Origin: Lojkania enalia
Lineage: Eukaryota; Ascomycota; Dothideomycetes; Pleosporales
Direction: 5' to 3'
DNA length: 64,000 nt
NCBI GenBank assembly: GCA_010094045.1
Contig: ML986622.1
Coordinates: forward strand, 186,001-250,000
The notes under the pieces were generated by a model. That model saw only the letters and a program-made list of their open reading frames with translations. It was not told the DNA's origin and did no database searches. The position numbers and the translations under genes are program-made. This document shows, piece by piece, positions 57,091-64,000 of the stretch; position 1 is the stretch's first letter; every line of letters begins with the position of its first letter.

Positions 57091-58989
57091 GGCACTTGGA
57101 ATGAAACAGCTTTAAAGATTATGCTTCGGTTGTCGGTGTAAGCTTCAGTGGACATTTCCGCCTCTACCCACTGACTTTGAAAGCGGCTCGCCCCAACCTC
57201 TCATCCATCTATCGATTGAGAATGATTCAAGCTAGCATCATTCACTGAGGACCTTGAATTTCAAATTTGTCTCCCAAAGTTCAACTTAGGCACATTTCTT
57301 CGAATTCGTGATAAATGCTATTATAAACTATGTTGTAGCACAAAGAGAAGTTAGGCCTGATATTTCGGTCGTATACCATTTAGAAATACTACACCAGAAG
57401 GCGATGAAATAAGCCCTGGCGCAGGTTACATGTCGAATCTTCCGTACCTCGAATGAGCCAAGAGCTTTACAGTCACCAGGAGTTCCACGCGCGAGACTCT
57501 TCTGAAGAAGCCGACCAGGTTATCGGGGGCAAGCCACGGCATTTCTAGACATCAAGCCATCATCGGTCCTGCCGAACAACGCATCCACGACTGGGAAGCG
57601 TAGTCATGTGATTGGCCAAATGATAGAAAGGACGGTTAATAGCAAATTATCTGGCTGGCCAAAGAGCACCTCATTAATATCGCTCCGTCGCGCATTTAAT
57701 TTACTTGTTACCATCGTTTGCAGTCAGATGGATCTCTCAGCATCAAGCCACACAAAAAAAATGCAACTAGCAAAAGCGAAGAGACACTGACACCTAGATT
57801 CTGTTGTTATTCTGCATTCAAGCGCTAGAGCAGCTGACCGTGAAAACAATTCCGCAAGCCAGTCAAATCCGGATAAGCATTATTTCGTTTGTAAATTTCC
57901 CCGTTTTTGGGATACAATATATCTTCTTTCAATTCTAATGTCCTTTCATTTACCGTAAACCGCCCATACGGTTCAAGCTACTGCCTAGGACCGCTTGTAC
58001 TGCGTCCTTCGCGAGCACCTATCTCACGGAGTTCTCACATGACACCTAGAGCTCATCACATAGCCTAAGGACACTCTATCTCCTTCCAGAAGGCGCCTTG
58101 GATACCCAACGAGTACCCGCTCACGTAGGACATATCCGGAATAGGTAGGTCATAAGCCGTGGTGGCTAAGATGTGGTGCAACACAAAAACTAGGATCTCG
58201 TACAAACCTTACTTACCCCGCGAAGTATGAAGCCACCAGACGATTCGGTGAACTCTTATCGGCGAATGATTAGGGCTCGGCTTTGAACTCATCTCTTAGA
58301 GTGGATAGAGATGTCTCGGACTGTGTGACTGTCACATGTCCCTTGATCGAAGGACAAAAATTGAGCTATGGCTTTACGGATTCAACAAGAGTCTATGCAG
58401 TGCGATTGCCATAATGGCGAGTTCCTGTTCACTTGAGCCGGCTCGAAAATACATAGGGCTTCTGTTGTCTGTCTAACAGTAGATTCGCCAACTCGAAAGA
58501 AATAATAATAAGTACAGCCGTTGGCTAGTCAATCGCGCCGTTTGTTGTTAGGTAAGCTTCTGCAAAATATTAAATTTAACAGCTTTGGGAATGTCACTTC
58601 GCATGGCAGTTTGAGTCAACCGCCTTACCGCCAAGCTTGGGCGACTCAATCCTGCCCATACGACCTTGTAGTCAACAGGAATTTTAAGTGACGAGCGTAA
58701 TTTCGTCTGTTACCAATACTAGTTTAATTAGGATTCGCTGGCTAGATGACCTCGGTCACTGTAGTGACATTAGGGTGGGCGGCGTACCTTCATCAAACGG
58801 ACTCCCGGGACAACGCACCTGCTACAGCAACGGGTATATATACTGTGGGGACTAGCCTTCTGAATCCTCTCCTCGCATTGTTTCCCCCTCAACTGACCAA
58901 CTTTCTTGCCAATTGTCCATCGTTATTCGCACGAGATCTAAGGTGGGAACTCTCGACCCACTGCATACCTAGCTGCGGCGCAAGTCACA
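57091..58989. other. Intergenic, upstream of the GH55 gene
   Basis: About 1.9 kb without supported genes. Frames at 57608-57790 and 58746-59072 have no domain content; the latter overlaps the GH55 start in another frame. A TATA-like element is listed separately. Confidence 0.5.
58835..58842 (+). promoter_or_regulatory. TATA-like box upstream of GH55 gene
   Basis: TATATATA lies about 150 bp before the ATG, followed by pyrimidine-rich sequence typical of fungal transcription starts. Regulatory role is inferred from position only. Confidence 0.4.
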
Positions 58990-61612
58990 ATGCGCGTGTC
59001 ACTCCTCTCTTGCCTGTTTGCAACAGGAGTCTACAGCGCGGTTCTGGTGTATCCCGACGGCAGTGGCCTTGATGCAGCCACACCGACTCCCGACCAGGTT
59101 TGCGCTCAGAGCATTCACGCCGGTCCTGACAATCTTCAAGCCCGGGCCGACAATCCCCCATACTGGCTTGCAGATATAGAGCACCGAGGCATTTCCCCCT
59201 TCCACGAGAACTCTGCAGGGTACAAGATCTGGCGTAATGTCAAGGAGTATGGTGCTAAAGGTAAAACTCCCTTGACGATGCAGATGCAAGTATACTAACG
59301 AGCACTAGGTGACGGAGTGACTGATGATACCGCTGCCATTAACCGAGCCATTTATGATGGTGGTCGTTGCAAGTTCTGGGAGTGCCAGTCCACCAGCATC
59401 TCGCCTGCTATAGTGTATTTCCCGCCCGGCACGTATCTTGTGAAGAAGAGGATTGAAATATACTATCTCACCTCGCTCCACGGAAATCCAGCAAACCGCG
59501 CCGTTATCAAGCCTGCCATCGACTTCAACGGTACCATGGTCGTCGATAGCTCCCCGTACAGCGATATAACCGGCGGGCCAGGTTGGCTGTCTACCAATCT
59601 TTTCATGAGACAAATTAGGAACATTGAGGTGGATATGACGGCTTTTCCCATTGATCAACAATTGCGGGGTATACACTGGCCAGCATCACAGGCCACAAGC
59701 CTTCAGAATGTGAAAGTCAGGATGGTCAGCAATCCCAATTCGCAACATGAGGGCATATTTGTGGAAAATGGTAAATATCGCTCATACCAGCGCCCTCGAG
59801 ATCAGTTTAGACTCATATTGTACAGGCTCTGGTGGCTGGATGGTTGATATTGAGACCGTGGGCGGCAAAATCGGTCTGAATATCGGAAACCAGCAATTCA
59901 CAATGCGCAACATACAGGTCTCGGACGCCATCGTCGGTATTTTCCAGATCTGGAACTGGGGATGGATGTATCAAAACATCAATATTAAAAACTGCCGCAC
60001 AGCTTTCAACATGGATGGCATCAATTCAACAACTCAGGATCAGCTCGTTGGTTCCGTTGTCATCATCGACAGCAGCATCACTGACTGTGGCACGTTTTTG
60101 AGTACATCATGGACTCGCGATACCAAACCAATAGGAGCTGGACAGCTCATTTTGGAAAATATTGTTCTCACTAACGTTCCAGTTGCTATCAATGGGACGA
60201 CCGGAACCATCCTCGCTGGCGGCACCAAAACGATTGATGCTTGGGGCCAAGGCATCAAATACAGTCCTGCTGGTCCCGAAAAATTCCAGGGCGAATTCAA
60301 GCCTGCGGGTCGGCCACGAGGACTGCTAAATCCCAAGGTGAACGGGGGATTCTGGAACAAACAGAAACCGCAGTATGAAGGGGTTGCGTTAGATCAATTC
60401 ACAAGCGTTCGCAGCGCCGGCGCCACAGGGGATGGCGAGACAGACGATACTAATGCGGTTCAAGATGCCATAAAAGATGCAATCGCCAAGAATAAGATTC
60501 TCTTCTTTGATCACGGCGTCTACAAAGTCACTAATACAATCTACATCCCTCCTGGTGCTCGGATGGTGGGTGAAATGTTCTCTACCATCATGGCCACCGG
60601 CTCCACCTGGAAGGACAAGACGAACCCGGTCCCTGTGATTCAAATCGGCAAGCCTGGAGAGAACGGAAGTGTTGAGTGGTCTGACATGCTCATCACAACT
60701 CAAGGCCCCACTCCTGGTGCAAAGATTATTGAATACAACTTGGACACCAAACTTGGTTCTGGCTTGTGGGATGTAAGTACTCGATTTACTTGGTAATTAC
60801 TGCGCCGTTCTAATGAAATTAGGTACACACCCGGATTGGCGGTACAAAGGGTTCAGGTCTACAGGTCGCAGACTGCCCGATTTATTCAGTAAAAGAATCA
60901 TGCATGGCTGCCCATACTAACGTACATATCACCAAGACTGGTAGAGGTGCATATTTTGAGAATAATTGGTTCTGGGTAAATACTTTAACCGAGCTTCTTC
61001 AGGCATTCTTAACGCTAACTCACCTAATAGACAGCTGATCACGACCTTGACGATTGGAATAGCACTCGCATCACAGTCTTGACTGGCCGCGGATTGCTTG
61101 TTGAAGCCTCGAATGTGTGGCTTTATGCCAACGGCGTTGAGCACCATGGCCTTTACCAATACCAGTTTGCAAATGCAATCGACGTCTTCGCTGGTTATAT
61201 TCAGACTGAGACGCCTTATTGGCAACCGCAGCCGGACGCGAAGGCTCAACACTACCCTACATCGGCAGCGCTTAACGATCCTGATTACACCTCCTTCTGC
61301 CCAGATGGTATATGCGATGCACTCGGCCTAAGGATTTTGAATTCCCAGGGCGTCTGCATTTACGCGGCGGGACTGTATTCTTTCTTCATCAACTATGACG
61401 TCTCTTGTAGTAGCCCAGAGGCTCCAAATGGAGAGAGGGAGTGCCAGAATCGAATCTTCAGCATTGAAGGGAACTCTACTGTCCAAGTCTATAGCCTCAA
61501 CCAAGTTGGCGCGATTCAAATGGTCACGATTGATGATGTAGACAAGGCCAAGTATTCGGACAATCTCAGCGTATATTCCAACACCGTTGGCTTGTTCACT
61601 TATAACCCGTAA
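58990..61612 (+). CDS. Secreted glycoside hydrolase family 55 exo-beta-1,3-glucanase
   Basis: Model join(58990..59260,59309..59770,59826..60772,60823..60975,61031..61612), 804 aa. GH55 enzymes degrade laminarin-type beta-1,3-glucan from the non-reducing end, and act outside the cell. A signal peptide (MRVSLLSCLFATGVYSA) begins the protein. The double right-handed beta-helix fold is recognised in the first pectate-lyase-like helix (WRNVKEYGAKGDGVTDDTAA, IVYFPPGTYLVKKRIEIYYL, LRGIHWPASQATSLQNVKVR) and the second (SVRSAGATGDGETDDTNAVQ, ILFFDHGVYKVTNTIYIPPG). The last part holds the loop HDLDDW and YQYQFANAIDVFAGYIQTET. All four introns (48-55 bp) keep phase. Length is normal (750-800 aa). Likely roles are wall remodelling or glucan feeding. 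Confidence 0.94.
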
Positions 61613-62581
61613 GAATAATGCGTTATTTGAGGGGGGATATATCATCAAGATCATTTCTGGGGCTTTGGATGAGACGGATTCTACTTACGGGAGGATGATA
61701 AAACTAGCTATTTCTGGAGTGTAGCTTCAACTGGATTTGTTTCCAGGTCTATTCAGGTAAAACTAGCGATACCCCCTATTCGCGCAAAATTCAGCGGATC
61801 CTGAGATTTTCTTCTGTGAATAGATTTAGTAGTCCTGGTGACGCAGCCGCCAAAGTGGAGTGAAAGTTGACCGCAAGAAGTTCCCTTATGTTATGCTTAT
61901 CACAATCCTAGCTAATCAGCGATGTTCATAGATTGCCTCCTCGCTCATCACGAGCGCCGCCTCTAAAAGACAATTATCCTAACTTCTTCACCTCCGTTTT
62001 TGCAAAGCATATACGCGTGCTCGGATAGGAGCTCACCAGCATATCCGTTCGGGGTGGCCAGCGAATATTGTTAGAATGGCTAACAATTCCGAGCGGAAAC
62101 GTCACAATATGATTCAGCAGCTCGTTGGCATAAGAGTTATAGGTGCGATGATGGAGGAGTCGCTTTCTGACGGTTCATAGACGGCAAACTGGTAGGGAAA
62201 GAGACAACGGGAATGGGCTACGAGAGAGCTATTATTGTACTGCAACATGGGACATTCTTCGTTGGAGCCGTGTAGTGGTGTGTGTGATTCGAAGGCTAAT
62301 CGCCATTACTAAAAGAGAGCACTTGAATGTCTCGCCCGTATCGAGACCGATGGGACGGAGCTCCACGTTTTCGATGCGAGTAAGAGAGATATTGTGTTTA
62401 ATCCATTTTATTAGATTGGAAAGAGATGTAGTTAATATAGAGGCTAGCCTTCGAAACCGCTGGCCATGTAAACACACCATCACACCAGACAGCTTCGCCT
62501 ACTTGCTCATCGAAACCCCTTCCTCTCCATCCGGACGATAGCCCCCACTATCGAATGACGAGTCGCGACCTACTCGCCTCC
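61613..62581. other. Convergent 3' region
   Basis: About 970 bp between convergent stops. Frames on both strands are short; none supported. Confidence 0.45.
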
Positions 62582-63352
62582 TCAATTGCTCATAGCCTCC
62601 GCACCATCACCGGTCCCAGACATATTGATCTCGACATCGCCATTTCCCAACCACGCCAACTTCGGATCTAGGCCCTTCAACCCATCAACCCACATGCCCC
62701 TCGTCGCAGCACTCATAGTCGCCGCCTCAAATACCATAGCAAGCAACTCATAACATCCTAGCTTCTCACCCTTCAGCCATCCCTGGCAGCTACACAGCTC
62801 CATCCTCCGGCTTCTCAAGTAATTCAACTGCGCGAATCGCTCATGCTGCGGGATCTTGACGTCGAGGATGCCGTAGAGGTGTATTAGGGCGCGGCGCTCG
62901 GCAATCCAGAGGGTGAGCAGTTTATCGAGGATGCCAGAGTGGTCGCCCAAGAGATTGAGGTAGTAGGCCTGGTAGTTGGTCGTCCATTCGCTTTCCAAAA
63001 GGGTGTAGAGACTGCATTCTTCGGCGACTGAGAGCGAGTCGAACAAGAGCTTCGTAAGTAGTTCGGCAATCTTGCAGCGTCTCTTGGACGAGGATGACGG
63101 GACAGGTGGACTGTCGGATGGGGTAAGGATTACCGGCGGTGCCTTGTCCGGGTCGGTCGATGTTTCATCGGTAGCTGTAATGCGGTTTGGGGGCTCCGTA
63201 GGTTTAGTAGGGCCTGTCTTTCGATGCTTGGGTGGGGTCTGTCCCGAAGGGTCTGTTGAGGAGCGTTTCTTTGCTGTTAGTGTGAGTTTTGACAAGGACT
63301 GGCGCTTTTGTGGTGGAGGAAGACGGGGGATTTTGCTTGGATCTTCCGCCAT
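62582..63352 (-). CDS. Hypothetical protein with basic disordered N-terminus and helical C-terminus
   Basis: Single exon, 256 aa, unknown family. Residues 1-90 are disordered and basic/Pro/Ser/Thr-rich with nuclear-localisation-like clusters (KRQSLSKLTLTAKKRS, PPKHRKTG, SSSKRRCK). From ~95 it becomes compact and helical: IAELLTKLLFDSLSVAEECS, LYTLLESEWTTNYQAYYLNL, LLTLWIAERRALIHLYGILD, RFAQLNYLRSRRMELCSCQG. The C-terminal tail is acidic. A nuclear location is plausible from the basic clusters. The ATG is followed by well-formed coding; no intron is evident. Confidence 0.72.
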   Translation of the reverse strand: MAEDPSKIPRLPPPQKRQSLSKLTLTAKKRSSTDPSGQTPPKHRKTGPTKPTEPPNRITATDETSTDPDKAPPVILTPSDSPPVPSSSSKRRCKIAELLTKLLFDSLSVAEECSLYTLLESEWTTNYQAYYLNLLGDHSGILDKLLTLWIAERRALIHLYGILDVKIPQHERFAQLNYLRSRRMELCSCQGWLKGEKLGCYELLAMVFEAATMSAATRGMWVDGLKGLDPKLAWLGNGDVEINMSGTGDGAEAMSN

Positions 63353-63636
63353 TACGTTTCGTCGTGTCCTGTTAAAGCGGAGAGATCAGTTGATAGCTTT
63401 AAGGAGAGCGCAATGATAGAGGTGAGTTTTGATTCTGCGATGATTGTTAATTAGAATATTTCTGGTCGGCGTGAGGTAAAGGTGCACAGTGGGCTTTAGC
63501 GGCGATAGGACATCAGGTTCTGTAGGGTAAGACCGCTAATTTAACAAGAGCTCGTTGCTACAGAATGGTCAAGATTTTAATTGCTCTTGGCGGAAAAGGT
63601 GAAAGTGGAACGAAAAACAAATTACATCCCGCAAAC
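63353..63636. other. Intergenic
   Basis: A 284-bp gap between the hypothetical gene's start and the next minus-strand gene's stop. Nothing seen. Confidence 0.35.
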
Positions 63637-64000
63637 CTACTTCTTCATATCTTCCTCATCCTCAAACACCAATGCTCTACCCTGCTTCTCGCCTTCAACC
63701 CTCATTTCCGCTTTCACAATGTGCTGCTTATCACCTTCTCTTCCCCATATCTTCTCCCCAAATTGCATTAGAAGCATATCGATGTCACTGTTAAGGTACT
63801 CTGGGTCAGACACAAGCATTGAACAACTCCTCGCGACCCAGAGGAAGCCGAGTGGAGAGTTTGTTTATTGCATCTAGTAGACCTACGACCACGTTCGGGG
63901 GTTGGAGGCCGCATGTATCAGTGACGCCAAGGCACGACAGAATGTCCTTCACCAAAAAATCGCTTGGAATGCCAATCCTGCACATTTGCTCATGCATCCA
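63637..64000 (-). CDS. Partial gene running off the right edge (C-terminal end)
   Basis: Unknown product. Upstream block (from the edge): MCRIGIPSDFLVKDILSCLG, LQPPNVVVGLLDAINKLSTR, then LPLGREELF. Downstream block: VSDPEYLNSDIDMLLMQFGE, KIWGREGDKQHIVKAEMRVE, ending at 63637. The two blocks are in different frames and meet near 63815-63825. A 37-bp GT-AG segment (63788-63824) could be a very short intron, but it would remove LVSDPEYLNS, which looks coding; a one-base indel is the other reading. The 5' part lies outside the window. Confidence 0.4.

Noticed and set aside
1..64000. tRNA, rRNA, CRISPR or intact transposon
   Set aside because: No clear tRNA T-arm/acceptor pattern, no rRNA core, no regular spacer arrays and no transposase or reverse-transcriptase motif was noticed; a scan with tRNAscan-SE and a repeat library would settle this.

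Overview
The window is nuclear DNA of a filamentous ascomycete (Pezizomycotina). The evidence is short introns (mostly 45-75 bp, GTRNGT donors, CTAAC/CTGAY branch sites), both strands coding, and protein families typical of that group: a HET-domain protein, a fungal CorA-like channel protein, GH55 glucanase, an intradiol dioxygenase, DUF7137, a Kre9-like/Mid2-like surface protein and a stand-alone adenylation enzyme. Several relic genes carry in-frame TGG-to-TAG or CAG-to-TAG changes, which are CpA-to-TpA transitions as expected from repeat-induced point mutation (RIP). The genus cannot be read from the sequence.

Layout. 0-7 kb: housekeeping and catabolic genes (mitochondrial recombination protein MGM101, an ER-shaping TB2/DP1/HVA22 protein, an intradiol aromatic-ring dioxygenase, a haem-dependent N-demethylase-like protein). 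7-12.5 kb: weak or broken genes (a multi-exon relic with two in-frame stops, a small two-exon membrane protein, a BTB-like gene with one internal stop, a possible decayed membrane protein). 12.4-14 kb: AT-rich desert with a 29-nt T run. 14-20 kb: CorA-like membrane protein, DJ-1/PfpI protein and a lone adenylation-domain enzyme. 21-26.7 kb: the RAD26/CSB repair translocase and a DUF7137 surface protein. 27.6-37.6 kb: an accessory island holding a broken membrane-protein relic, an intact Kre9-like single-pass protein, an intact HET gene, a RIP-damaged HET relic on the opposite strand and a decayed Mid2-like relic. 37.8-49.1 kb: conserved genes (TBC Rab-GAP, an E2 ubiquitin-conjugating enzyme, a BTB protein, an HSF-type transcription factor). 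49-51.2 kb: a long divergent upstream region with tandem repeats. 51.2-64 kb: F-box protein, xanthine phosphoribosyltransferase, inositol monophosphatase, hot-dog thioesterase, secreted GH55 glucanase, a basic hypothetical protein, and the end of a gene that runs off the right edge.

There is no clear biosynthetic cluster: neighbouring genes belong to unrelated processes, as is usual in these genomes. The most distinctive part is 27.6-37.6 kb, where nonself-recognition (HET) and cell-surface genes sit among RIP-like relics of the same kinds of gene. Most exon joins below were worked out by hand from splice motifs and reading phase. No RNA or homology search was available.
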